Position numbers and translations under genes: made by a program | The notes under the pieces: generated by a model | The model's input: the letters and a program-made list of their open reading frames with translations, nothing else | Databases searched by the model: none | What the model was told of the DNA's origin: nothing | In this document: piece by piece, positions 23,298 through 34,100 of the stretch | How the letters are laid out: each line of letters opens with the position of its first letter | Numbering within the stretch: position 1 is the first letter of the stretch | Origin: Podarcis raffonei | Taxonomy: Eukaryota > Chordata > Lepidosauria > Squamata > Lacertidae | Assembly (NCBI RefSeq): GCF_027172205.1 | Contig: NC_070602.1 | Span: 134,227,049 to 134,291,048 of the forward strand | Reading direction: 5' to 3' | Length of the DNA stretch: 64,000 nucleotides

Positions 23298-23340
23298 TTC
23301 CAATTCTGCCTCACTGGCGAGACTCTTCCCCACTACATAT
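23298..23340 (-). CDS. Candidate exon C of an unrecognised gene
   Basis: A 43-nt exon with acceptor atcttttgcag and donor GTAAGT. In the frame that joins the next exon it reads YVVGKSLASEAELE. Its phases (in 2, out 0) equal those of exon A at 25734-25824, so it occupies the same slot in a second copy. Confidence 0.5.
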
Positions 23341-23956
23341 CTGCAAAAGATCAAGGTTAAATATCAAACTCTTGATATATTATTCCTTCTTTCCATCATT
23401 TTTCCCAGTCTTCTAGCTGTATATTATAGCCAAAATCCTTAGCCCTATGTATCATCACCGACTTAACCTTGGGGAGAGGGGTGGGAATGTACAGTTTGCT
23501 GTACTTAGTCTCGAGATGGGAGACTGAAAGAGCTTAAAAAATAAAAGTCTTGTGTCTAGGAATATTTTTCTGCAAAGCATCAGCCTGCCAGTCTGAGACG
23601 GGTTGTCAAAAGTGTGAACTTCATGAATAGACCCTATTTAAAGGAATTGGTCAATTAGCCACAGAATAGCTTTGCCGATTTTTCTCATCTTCTTTTAATT
23701 ACACAACTGCTTTTGGGGGTCCCGCCTTCCTGCAGGGGAAGCTGGGGGCAAAGGGGAGACCGGCCTGCCGAGCGCCCAGGGCGGCATTGAGCTGCTCTTC
23801 CCGGAGCCACACGGGGCGGCAGCGCTGCCATTGTCCCGTGCGCTCCACTTTGGGGGCAGCAGAGGCTTTTTGGAGGGGAATCGGGGCCCGAAGGGGGTGC
23901 GCAGGCCAGGCAGTGACCTTGGCAGGCCTCCTCAGCAGCCCGGAGAGTCGCCCTAG

Positions 23957-24104
23957 GTGAAGAAAATGAGAAGAGGCCGAGTCGATTCGGCCTGGCCTTG
24001 CCTGTGCCCCGCCCCCAACCCAGCTGGCCAATCAGTTGCGAGCAGGGGGCGGGGCGAAGGCAAGGCAAGTCCTAATCCACTCGGCCTCGTCTCATTTTCT
24101 TCAC
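23957..24104. repeat. 148-bp GC-rich palindrome
   Basis: Left arm gtgaagaaaatgagaagagg with gccgagtcgattcggc; right arm ctcggcctcgtctcattttc ttcac. Further pairs ccttgcct / aggcaagg and gccccgccccc / gggggcggggc complete the foldback. It abuts the MITE at 24153. Confidence 0.75.
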
Positions 24105-24152
24105 AGAGGCCGACTGTCCAGGACCTGGGAAGCCCAGCGGAGGGCAGGGCAG

Positions 24153-24465
24153 TAGGGCGGTTCATAAAAAACTTTTTTTTAGTAAAAAAAATGCCTGCTC
24201 CAAAGGTCTTATCATACTAAGCTAGGGATTATATAGCTATATCAGAAATTTCATGCATATCAGTTAATATCTTGACCCTGCTGCACTGAATTGAAATTTC
24301 AGCCATAAGGAAAACGGCCAAGTAAACAGCTATTTTCATGGACAAGGGTCAAGATATTAACTGATATGCATGAAATTTCATATATAGCTATATAATCCCT
24401 AGTGTAGCAAGATAAGATCTTTGGAGCAGGCTTTTTTTAAAAAAAGTTTTTTATGATCCGCCCTA
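24153..24465. mobile_element. Palindromic hAT-like MITE
   Basis: Two arms of about 130-140 bp pair almost throughout: tagggcggttcataaaaaac at the left and the inverted equivalent ending gatccgcccta at the right, with gggattatatagctatat and gcatatcagttaatatcttg inside. Flanks gcagggcag (24144-24152) and gtagggcag (24466-24474) look like an 8-9 bp target-site duplication with one change. Confidence 0.85.
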
Positions 24466-24521
24466 GTAGGGCAGTAATTGTTCCTTGATAATTTGTCAAG
24501 GTATGACTGTATGTGACTCAC

Positions 24522-24617
24522 CATCAGCGCCCTCTCCCAAAGCAAATCTATCTTTTTTCCTTCGACTTCGAGGATATCCTCCGATGTATCAATCCGTGGG
24601 AATCTGAATGTTCTTTC
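24522..24617 (-). CDS. Candidate exon B' of an unrecognised gene
   Basis: A 96-nt exon, phase 0 at both ends, with acceptor ttttactttcag and donor GTGAGT. It encodes ERTFRFPRIDTSEDILEVEG then KKIDLLWERALM. It is paralogous to 23029-23124: same length, same frame, similar flanks, many silent differences. Function unknown; the charged text has no motif I can name. Confidence 0.55.
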
Positions 24618-24750
24618 CTGAAAGTAAAAAAGGAAAATGAATGTGGTTCTTGCTCTTGCTAATGTATCATCACCGACATAATCTCTTCATTTTTCACATT
24701 CAATTCCATTAGAAATTTATAGATTTTTCATAATATTTTAACTTTATTAT

Positions 24751-25020
24751 TTAATATTTCCATTTCAAATTTTGGTTTAATATAACCAAATCCATTTTTC
24801 TTTGAATCTTCTTTGAATATTTCATTGATTTGGTGATAGTGCTCTTTAGGAGGACTTCCAGTACTGTTATGAATAATAACGGTGACAGAGGACACCCTTG
24901 TCTTGTACCTTTCGTAATTTCAGTATTTTCTGTTAGCACATTCTTTACTATTAATTTCGCCTTTTGATCTGAATAAATCGCTTTTATTCCTCTTTTTTTT
25001 GTTTCAAAAGCAGGAAAACT
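24751..25020 (-). mobile_element. L1 LINE reverse-transcriptase fragment
   Basis: Minus-strand text KRGIKAIYSDQKAKLIVKNV, then EITKGTRQGCPLSPLLFITV and LEVLLKS, is L1 reverse transcriptase around motif 4. Upstream of it is unrelated. Confidence 0.8.
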
Positions 25021-25180
25021 TACATGTGTGGCAGGTGGGGGAATCTGGCTGGGGACACCTGGTGTTTGGCTTCCTTCTGATTTGTTCTTTTCAACTGTTA
25101 TAAAAAAAAAAAAGGAAGAATTGACAGCTTTTTCAATCAACATCCAGCTCTTCTGGATTCTAGAAGAAATGCTTCTTGGC

Positions 25181-25290
25181 AGGGGCGTAGCGACAGGGTG
25201 CGGCAGGGGCGCTATGCCCCGGGTGCCACCACTAAGAGGGGTGACAAATCCCAGGCGGCACTCTGGGCACACGCAGGCGCCACACCCCAA
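25181..25290 (+). mobile_element. Left end of a hAT-like element
   Basis: Begins caggggcgtagcgacagggt, related to the ends of 17537-18410; no matching right end found nearby. Confidence 0.4.
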
Positions 25291-25504
25291 AAGGTCCGCC
25301 TGCTGCCTCCCACCCCCAGCTGTGACTCGTGGTGTGCTTAACTGAAGGTTATTCGGATGGTATAGGTTGGTTGCGAAAAGTGCCATTCTTAAGGCTCGGG
25401 CGTTTGAGGAATGACGTGGTGGCTTAGGCGCCTGCAGGTTTCGTGCAGTTTGAGACAGCAGCGTGGGTCTTGCGTCAGTCTGCTGCCTCTCCCGCAGCTG
25501 TTTT

Positions 25505-25600
25505 GAGACTACAATTCCCATCATCCCTGACCACTGGTCCTGCTAGCTAGGGATGATGGGAGTTGTAGGCCAAAAGCATCTGGAGGGCCAAGTTGGAGGA
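25505..25600. repeat. Palindromic foldback repeat
   Basis: Arms actacaattcccatcatccc and gggatgatgggagttgtag pair closely; same family as 2645-2757. Confidence 0.75.
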
Positions 25601-25733
25601 AGCCTGCCATAGAGGAACAAGAGGGAAGGAGAAGGGATCTTACAGGTTCAGGTGTGGAGCTTCTAGGCGAGGGAGGTCATGGTGCAGAGCTTAGGATGGA
25701 AAGGGGATCAAGCAGAGGGCAAAGCAAACCTAC

Positions 25734-25824
25734 CTCTTTGCGGAGGCTGGACTGCCAGAATCTCTCTTGGGCCATTTCTTCAACAGTTGAGGAGAGTAGG
25801 CTGAGATCAAGACGGCTCCCTCTG
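25734..25824 (-). CDS. Candidate exon A of an unrecognised gene
   Basis: A 91-nt exon on the minus strand with a good pyrimidine tract and acceptor (tgttgtcttcag) and a GTAGGT donor. One frame is open, RGSRLDLSLLSSTVEEMAQE then RFWQSSLRKE, entering in phase 2 and leaving in phase 0. The open frame also runs 5' through the acceptor. It splices in frame to the exon at 24522-24617. I do not recognise the protein. Confidence 0.45.
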
Positions 25825-25915
25825 CTGAAGACAACAGAAAAACTGCCTCTTTTGATGTCACCTGATGTCATCGCATTCCACAGGTGCCCAGTGTTCCTTG
25901 TGTTCTAGATGCGGT

Positions 25916-26080
25916 CATAGCTGTCAACTTCCATATTTGAAAATAAGGGATCAGTAGCCACACTTGTCCCAGGGACAGTCTACGCGATATCTAACAATCC
26001 GGGATAGCAGCGGGAAGCAGCGGGAAATGACACTGGAATAAGGGAATTTCCCGCAAAAAAAGGGAAGGTTGACAGCTCTG
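25916..26080. mobile_element. hAT-like MITE, 165 bp
   Basis: Ends catagctgtcaacttcc / gaaggttgacagctctg with an exact 8-bp target-site duplication gatgcggt at 25908-25915 and 26081-26088. It lies about 90 bp upstream of candidate exon A on the minus strand. Confidence 0.9.
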
Positions 26081-26295
26081 GATGCGGTTCTTGAGCACTG
26101 CAATTTGATCTCGCGAGGACAGGGCTTAGGTGCCCATTCAGGTCAAAACCCAAACGCACCACAATTCCTGTTCAGCAAAGCACCTAGCCTCACCCTTTTG
26201 GAACTGGGCAGCGGCCTTCTCCCGTGCTGATGGGGACTTGAGTTCAGGCCAGGCCAGACCTGTTTTCCTTCCTATATACTTTTGGGCAAACTAAG

Positions 26296-26400
26296 CCAGC
26301 CTTCCCCAACTGGGTGCCCTCCAGATGTTGAGGACCACAACTCCCGTAAGCCCCAGACTGCACAGCAGGAAGGCAGCAGGTGGGGGGAAGGCTGAGCTAC
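26296..26400. repeat. Palindromic foldback repeat, degraded
   Basis: ccttccccaactgggtgccc, ccagatgttgaggaccacaa and ctcccgtaagcccc match the family consensus inferred from the other copies. Confidence 0.5.
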
Positions 26401-27203
26401 AGAATGGTCACCAACCCCCCACCCGCTTTCTGGGTGATTGCACCCCGACTCTGGGAATCTGTTTGCCTGGGCCTTTGGAGGAGTTGCTTAGGCTGCCCTC
26501 GGATTTCACCCGAATCTGTACTGGCATCGTGGATTTTTAATTGTAATTGGTGTTAATTTATATATTTTTATTACAGTGGAAACTTTGGGGTCTTCTATAT
26601 GGAGAACAGCAATAAACTGACTGAATACAGGAAATTATAAAAGACTATTCAGGAGTGCATAAACACTATCATCAGTGGTCCGGATTAATAAAATTTGATG
26701 AGACCCAAAATTTAGTGCTACAGTTAGAAATTAGACACCAGCCAGAATCAATAATCCAGAATCCAAATCTCAGTTTGTATCCTGCAGAATCTTGAAATTA
26801 GCGCATGTTACTAGTCACATCTTAAATTGGTCATATAATACTAGTCCCCCCATCTGCTCCCTGTCTGCCCCATAGAGAAAGCCAGGGCCCATATGGGCCC
26901 ACAAATGTTCCTCTTGCTCTGCTACAGAGGCAAAAAAAGTTCCACGGTTAAACTATAAACAGTGTTTGCCGCTGCTGCAAAATGGCTGCAAGTGCTTCTG
27001 CTGGGCCAGTTAACCTGGCTGCCTTTCCTCAAAATACACCTTCCTTCCTCAGAGTGACGCACTGTGGCATCAAATGCTGCTTTTGCTAGGTTAAATTTTA
27101 GACCAGTTTAACTGGCACAGGCGGGGGGCAGGGGATTGGTTTGGTTTGTTGTTCTTGTGTATTTCATGTTTTTCATCTTGTATTCTCATGCTGCAAAGGA
27201 TGA
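26401..27203. other. No gene seen
   Basis: No supported exon or element. Confidence 0.4.
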
Positions 27204-28036
27204 TGGAGGATGGATGGCGGCTAACAGATTGAGATTGAATCCTGACAAGACAGAAGTACTGTTTTTGGGGGATAGGAGGCGGGCAGGTGTGGAGGATTCC
27301 CTGGTCCTGAATGGGGTAACTGTGCCCCTGAAGGACCAGGTGCGCAGCCTGGGAGTCATTTTGGACTCACAGCTGTCCATGGAAGCACAGGTCAAATCTG
27401 TGTCCAGGGCAGCTGTTTACCAGCTCCATCTGGTACGTAGGCTGAGACCCTATCTGCCTGCAGACTGTCTCGCCAGAGTGGTGCATGCTCTGGTTATCTC
27501 CCGCTTGGACTACTGCAATGCGCTCTACGTGGGGCTACCTTTGAAGGTGACCCGGAAACTACAACTAATCCAGAATGCGGCAGCTAGACTGTTGACTGGG
27601 AGTGGCCGCCGAGACCATATAACACCGGTCTTGAAAGACCTACATTGGCTCCCAGTACGTTTCTGAGCACAATTCAAAGTGTTGGTGCTGGCCCTAAACG
27701 GCCTCGGTCCAGTATATCTGAAGGAGCGTCTCCACCCCCATCGTTCTGCCCGGACACTGAGGTCCAGCACTGAGGGCCTTCTTGCGGTTCCCTCACTGCG
27801 AGAAGCCAAGTTACAGGGAACCAGGCAGAGGCCCTTCTCGGTAGTGGCACCCTCCCTGTGGAATGCCCTCCCACCAGATGTCAAAGCGATAAACAATTAC
27901 CTGACATTCAGAAGACATCTTAAGGCAGCCCTGTTCAGGGAAGTTTTTAATGTGTGATTTTAGTGTATTTTTTGTTTCTGTGGAAGCCGCCAAGAGTGGC
28001 TGGGGAAACCCAGCCAGATGGGCGGGGTACAAATAA
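27204..28036 (+). mobile_element. L2 LINE 3' fragment, second copy
   Basis: Starts ggaggatggatggcggctaa and is closely similar to 13520-14355, including NPDKTEVLFLGDRR, SLGVILDSQLSMEAQV and RLDYCNALYVGLPL. One stop near 27664 breaks the frame. An ATG-repeat tail follows at about 28045-28090. Confidence 0.93.
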
Positions 28037-28044
28037 TAAATTAT

Positions 28045-28051
28045 GATAATT

Positions 28052-28090
<39 letters not shown>
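28045..28090. repeat. (GAT)n tail of the L2 fragment
   Basis: About 13 GAT units directly after the L2 3' end. Confidence 0.9.
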
Positions 28091-28560
28091 TCTAAGGCCC
28101 TTTTGCCCCCTCACCCCAATGCCATGGCAGAGGGCTCCTTCCTCCATGCAAGGCTACTGCTGCTGCCGCCTGGGTCAGATGCTGCCCAGATGGGTGTGAC
28201 GCAGCTTGGTAGGGAAGAGTCTTTTGGCATGCACACCCCACTGCTCTCTCCATAGCAGAAGGGGGGGGGAGCAAGGCTAGCATTTAATGTTTATAGAACA
28301 TCATAGCAGAGGGGGGGTGATGGGTTGCATTTTGAGAGCTTCCCACCCCAACCTAGAGTCCAGATTATCCTCTTTCCACAATCAGGGTTTTCCATGTGGG
28401 AATTGGCTGTTGATTTCTGTAGGGAGCTACTGGGCTGGCAGCTGCTTTTGAGGTTGCAATCATGCGACTTTGACACGTGTGTGTGTGTGTACATGCACAA
28501 ACATGCATGGGGGGTGTCCCAAACTGGGTCTTTGACCCCGGTGACAGAAAGCCTAGTTTC

Positions 28561-28680
28561 GTCCCTGCCCCATGGCATCTCCAGGTGGGGGCTGGGAAGG
28601 TCCCCTTCCTGAAACCCTGGAGAGCTGCTGCCAGTCTGTGTAGTCAGTACTGAGATTGATCAGTGGTCTGAACTTGGGCA
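28561..28680 (+). mobile_element. Old MIR/CORE-like SINE fragment
   Basis: ggcatctccaggtgggggct, cctgaaaccctggagagctg and gctgccagtctgtgtagtca are the body of a SINE seen inverted at 36688-36860. Confidence 0.6.
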
Positions 28681-29812
28681 GCTTCCCTCTAAGCTGACAC
28701 TTGGGCTGTGGGGAGGCTGCAGAATAACATGGGGGGGCAGAATTAAGGGTGGGCAATGGTTGCAGCCTGGCCCAGCTCCTTGTGGCCGGCTGTGGGGGAC
28801 TCCAGCCCACCAAAAACCCCTCCTTTAAATTCACCACTCCTGACCTCCACAGTGGGCTTCAGGGCTTCAGGAGCAGACCAGAGGGAGCAAGGTTCTGCTC
28901 TGCTGCTGCAGTTCAAGGTCGGCTGCTGCAATCTGACCAAGCGGCAAAGTTGGCAACAGTTCAGCCCAGCCACCGGGTCTGTGGATACTGGGTTTGTAAG
29001 ACCTTGCTGTGGTGTAATTGGTCTCTGTATTCGGGGCTGGGAAGGAATCTGCATGCAAACAAATGGGGCCCCTTTAGGGGTTTTGCCTTCCTCTTCTCAA
29101 TCACCACAACTTGGGGTTGAATCCCGGAGTCTATTTTTGGGGAGGGAGCAAAGTGGTGCATCACCCTCTTTCCCTCCCGCAGGTGTGATATCTCCAGGCC
29201 CCTGTTAAAGGGCTCTGCAGCCCAGAACCTCCACCCACACTTCCCAGTCTTGCCCCCCGGGAGGTCACTTTGGTGCTGGCACCACAGCAATTTGATTTTA
29301 TCCTCAGAAGTGTATTCCAATGTCTCTTGAGACAGACGGATGCCAACAATAATATAAAACTCTACTCCTCACCCGCACCCCAAATAACTGTGTATTTTTA
29401 CTTTTATTTTTAATATTTTCTGTATCAGGACTTCTGTACCAAAGTACAGTTAACAGGAATACATTATTTTCCTTTGTTATAATACACATGTGGTTTTATT
29501 TCATTGCTGAAACCCCTACTAGACTATAAGTATTTACCTAATCCTTCCCCCCCCCCACACACACACACCCGTGTTGAAAAACCAGGCTAGTTACTTTGAT
29601 CGTTCAGCAGTAATTCCAACCATAGCAAGGAAACCAGCGTTTCTGTCCCCTATGATCGGAATAATTGGCTAGGGAGTAATCATCCGAAGAAATAGCCTGC
29701 TTATTATCTTGGGTGAACCTGCGTATCACAGCATGAAGATGCATCAAAAGTAGTCTCAGGCTACAACTGGGCTGAAGATTTTTCTTAATATAAAACTATA
29801 TTCAGCTGAAAT
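28681..29812. other. No gene seen
   Basis: Long chance frames overlap on both strands, none with a recognisable domain or good splice context. A short (AC)n tract is at about 29555-29568. Confidence 0.4.
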
Positions 29813-29813
29813 A

Positions 29814-30104
29814 CAGTGGTGCCCCGCAAGACGAATGCCTCGCAAGACGAAAAAGTCACTAGACGAAAGAGTTTTCCGTTTTTGAGGCGCTTCGCAAGAC
29901 GAATTTCCCTATGGGCTTGCTTCGCAAGACGAAAACGTCTTGCGAGTTCTTGCGAGTTTTTTCCCTCCCCCCTTTTTCTAAGCCGCTAAGCCGCTAATAG
30001 CGCTAATCCGCTAAGCCGCTAATGGCCGTGCTTCGCAAGACGAAAAAACCACTAGATGAAGAGACTCGCGGAACGAATTATTTTCGTCTTGCGAGGCACC
30101 ACTG
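29814..30104. mobile_element. TA-flanked MITE, copy 2
   Basis: Ends cagtggtgccccgcaagacg / cttgcgaggcaccactg, TA at 29812-29813 and 30105-30106; inner cgcaagacgaa words and a ccgctaagccgctaat direct repeat. Confidence 0.85.
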
Positions 30105-31050
30105 TATGTGTAACTGAAACAAATGCACATTCTTGCCCAGCTTATGGCTTCCTTAATTTCCCACCACCTCCTCTGCTGTGTCCCCTGTATCTAATTTTAG
30201 ATACACACCCCCTTTCATTTTGGAACATCAGATTAAAGATGCAATCCTAATTCCAGTTGGCAGCGGTGCTCACACTGGCCAGGACAGGTTGCGGGGTGGA
30301 GTGAGGAAAAAATTTCCCTTTGTCACACCAGCACCCTAGCTGACACAGCAGAGAGGCCTGGATTGCGCACGCTGCCCTCATAAAATGGCAGCAGGGGATG
30401 CACAGGAAGCAGCAGATCCCGTGGTGCCTCATGTCGGGGGGTTTCCACAGGCTACCTGCTGTCAGCAAGACCACGGGAGGTGGCTTAAGCCCACCTGTCT
30501 CTTGGGTGGGTACACTGGGGCACTCCTTGCTGGCAGGGCTTTCCTGCTGATGCCAGACCTCCTTCACTAGCAGAAGCAGGCAGATCAAGGGTTAGGATTG
30601 CTCTGCAAAACAGCATTGCCAGTAAACACAATCTGGACTAGATTATTGCAATGAATTGGATTACTGTCAGGCTGCCCTGGTGAATCTGGTGTCTGGGCCT
30701 CATTATTCAGAGTTGGATTATCTTCAGAGTTAGATTATCTTCAGAGTTAGATTCTCCCAGCAGATATCGGCCATGTTTGCAGGTAACAAAAAGCCACAGC
30801 TAATGCAAATCAAGGTTTATAAGCTTCTTCATGGTTAATAAGCCACGGTTAAGCTGCTGCGTCAGGTTTGGACAATCCAATAAACCAGTTTAATAAACCA
30901 TGCCTTAGAATTACATGTAAATCAAAATGCTGGGAAGTTAACACTTGAGAACTACGACTACTGAAGTCTATAGCCAGCTCCATACTGGCATCAATTTTCT
31001 ATTTAAAATGCCAGAAATGTGCAAATTAATATTGTTATTATAAAGTTTAC
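30105..31050. other. No further FASTKD2 exon seen
   Basis: A small tandem repeat tcttcagagttagatta lies at about 30704-30756. No exon could be supported here. Confidence 0.45.
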
Positions 31051-31190
31051 CTGCTTTGTGTCCCGCATATAGAAGACGGATGCTGCATAATCCGCTATTG
31101 CAGAACAAAGCTTGCTGTTGCGGTACAGGAGGTCTTTGCAAGACCTCAAAATATTCAGCAGACGCCGAAAGGGAGTTCCAGGGATATTCT
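31051..31190 (-). CDS. FASTKD2: FASTKD2 exon
   Basis: A 140-nt exon with acceptor gtgtatcag and donor gtaaac. It encodes ENIPGTPFRRLLNILRSCKD then LLYRNSKLCSAIADYAASV, matching human LRIMINILQSCKDLQYHN. Entry phase 1 fits the preceding exon; it leaves in phase 0. It is the last FASTKD2 exon I could find. Confidence 0.85.
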
Positions 31191-34100
31191 CTGATACACA
31201 CACAAAAATAAAAATGGAAATTGCACTAACTGCATTGAAGTAACCCTTGAGATGGAAGTATGTATTTCATTTGTTAAAAGAAATGTCACCTAAAATCACA
31301 GCAAAACATAAAGCTAATGGAACCAAGGAGCTGCTTAAGATAATAAAAGGGACCAGAGTTAACCCAGGAGTTTTTTGATATTCCTCCTTTGAACAGCGGA
31401 AGCCATGCCATACAACAAACCGTTCTCAAAACATTCCTCGGCTGCAAATTCTGCTTGTCATGTGATAGTGGGGGCTGCAGTTACAAGTAAATTGAGCCCC
31501 ACCCACCACACACTTGAACTCACAGAATTAGCTGCACAGTTCCTTGGATCCTGGTCCATATTATTTTGGACCAACCCTCTCAAACCATGGCAACTGGACA
31601 GATTCAAACAGAGTATAACGACATGCAAAGTTGCAGAGAACAGTTCTCCTTTGACTATCCCAGATCCCTGTTTCTCTCTCTCCTTTTTGTGTTCCTTGGC
31701 AGATGGCTCTGCTCTCCATACTTTCTTATTAAACTGTTGTCCTCCTTTAGTTTAAGCAAGATTTTTTTAAAAAAAAAAAGACAAAAATTCTTACATTCTT
31801 TCTGACTTACCTATTGTTTTGTTACTGCAGGCATTCAGGACTGGAACAGAGCGGTAATTCATTTCAGCCAGCAGGCTGAACATGTGCTGAGCATTTGGGA
31901 CAGTAAGTTGGTCTATGTGATACAAAATCTTGTTCTGAAAGAAAACAGATTTGAATGAGACAGAAATATCAATGTCCTAATATGCACAATTTGTATACGG
32001 TGTCTGATAATGTGTGGTTTGCTATGCCTAATAAAGGATATTTGATTTCAATTTATTTAAAGACCACTGTAAACGGTTAAAATCATTAGCAGGGATATAC
32101 AGACACTTGTAATGTGGAATTACTTATGATAATTATGGATATTTAATAGATGGATGACCAGCTTGTTCTCTTGACAGAACTCTATTAGCCTTTGCCCTGC
32201 TTCGTTTTGATCTCCAAGGCCAAACTTGCCAGTTGTTCCTTTTATCTCTTGACTCCCTACTTTAGCATTCCAATCCCCTATAATGAGAAGAACATCCTTC
32301 TTTGGTGTCACTTCTATAAGGTGTTGTAAGTCTTCATAGAATTGGTCTATTTCAGTTTCTTCAGCACCAGTAGTTGGTGCATAAACTTGGATTACTGTGA
32401 TGTTAAAAGGTCTGCCTTGGATTCGTATCGAGATCATTCTATCATTTTTGAGATTGCATGACAGGCCTAGACAGCATCTTGAGAAGTAGAGACATCACCT
32501 TGCCAACAAAGGTTCGTATAGTTAAAGCTATGGTTTTCCCAGTAGTGATGTATGGAAGTGAGAGCTGGACCATAAAGAAAGCTGATCGCCGAATAATTGA
32601 TGCTTTTGAATTATGGTGCTGGAGGAGACTCTTGAGAGTCCCATGGACTGCAAGAAGATCAAACCTATCCATTCTTAAGGAAATCAGCCCTGAGTGCTCA
32701 CTGGAAGGACAGATCCTGAAGCTGAGGCTCCAATACTTTGGCCACCTCATGAGACGAGAAGACTCCCTGGAAAAGACCCTGATGTTGGGAAAGATGGAGG
32801 GCACAAGGAGAAGGGGACGACAGAGGACGAGATGGTTGGACAGTGTTCTCAAAGCGACTAACATGAGTTTGACCAAACTGCGGGAGGCAGTGGGAGACAG
32901 GAGTGCCTGGCGTGCTCTGGTCCATGGGGTCACGAAGAGGCAGACACGACTAAACGACTAAACAACAACAATAGATGGATAAGGGTAAAAGATGCAGCAA
33001 ATTTAATCTTAAACATGGAACCCATGGAGGAAGGGAAGGGGGTCCAAAGATTCAAAAGAACCTTGTATTTTAATGTTTGAAATGGTTAAGTTAAAATGTA
33101 TAAAACACTGAAAAAACCAATAAAAATGTTTTTTTTAAAAAGGAAGAGATCTACAGTATACCCAATTACTTATCAGTTTTTCCCTTTCTTGCTACACTGA
33201 GACAGAAAGAATGTGTTTCTTTCTTTCAAAATGGTTGAAAAAGGAACACCAGAGCTTTGGGCAATATTGCATTTAGCTTGGGGTTGCTCCTGGATCCATT
33301 ACTGTCACTAGAAGCCCAAGTGAGCTCTGTGACAAGGAGGGCACTTCCAAAACTTGGTTGGTATGTCAGCGATGCCCATTCCTGGACGGGGATGGCTTGG
33401 CCAATGTGATCCATATACTGGTGACCTTACAGCAAGATTTTGTAATTATTATCAATTACAAGCCTATTAGAAGTCAATGTATTTTTTTTTCCTTACTGCA
33501 ATCCAACTTGAAGAGCTTCCACATTCTTGGATTTTTCCATTTCTTGCAAAGTGTTTGCAACAACTGAGAGAAATCGGCCATCAAATTCATTGAGACATTC
33601 CTATTAAAAGCGCAAGAAAACCCGGTTTTCAGCAATCTTTCACGTAAAGGGAGCACGTCTCCTCAGAAGTACTTCTGAGAACTGCAGCCTCAAGGACAGT
33701 TGTTCATTACAAATTTTACCATTTAAACGAATATTAAACAAATGCATTTTCAACTCCAGCTTTACCATGACTCAATTACGTCGAATTAACAAAGTGTACT
33801 TTTTTGGTGGGATTACTCCTTATTTACTGTTGTGTTCTTCAAACTGTAAGTATGGTGATTCTTACAATGTGGAAATTCTCGTGTGCAAAATGTACATTAA
33901 GAAGTTAACAGGAGCCTTCAGCAACACTCTGTCCACCAGGAGGGCTTGCCACGCCTCTGATGGTATCTGGCAAGTTTCTACTGCTATGGGGAAAGAACCA
34001 CAAACATGCAGTGCCACATCACCACCTTGCATTTTTCACAGGGCTGCTATGCCAACTGCTATGTGGTTCTCTCATTCTCCTATCTATCCTTAAAGAGCAG

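Noticed and set aside
28749-29320. Overlapping frames of 100-150 residues near 29 kb
   Set aside because: No domain, no splice context that gives a better reading, and frames overlap on both strands.
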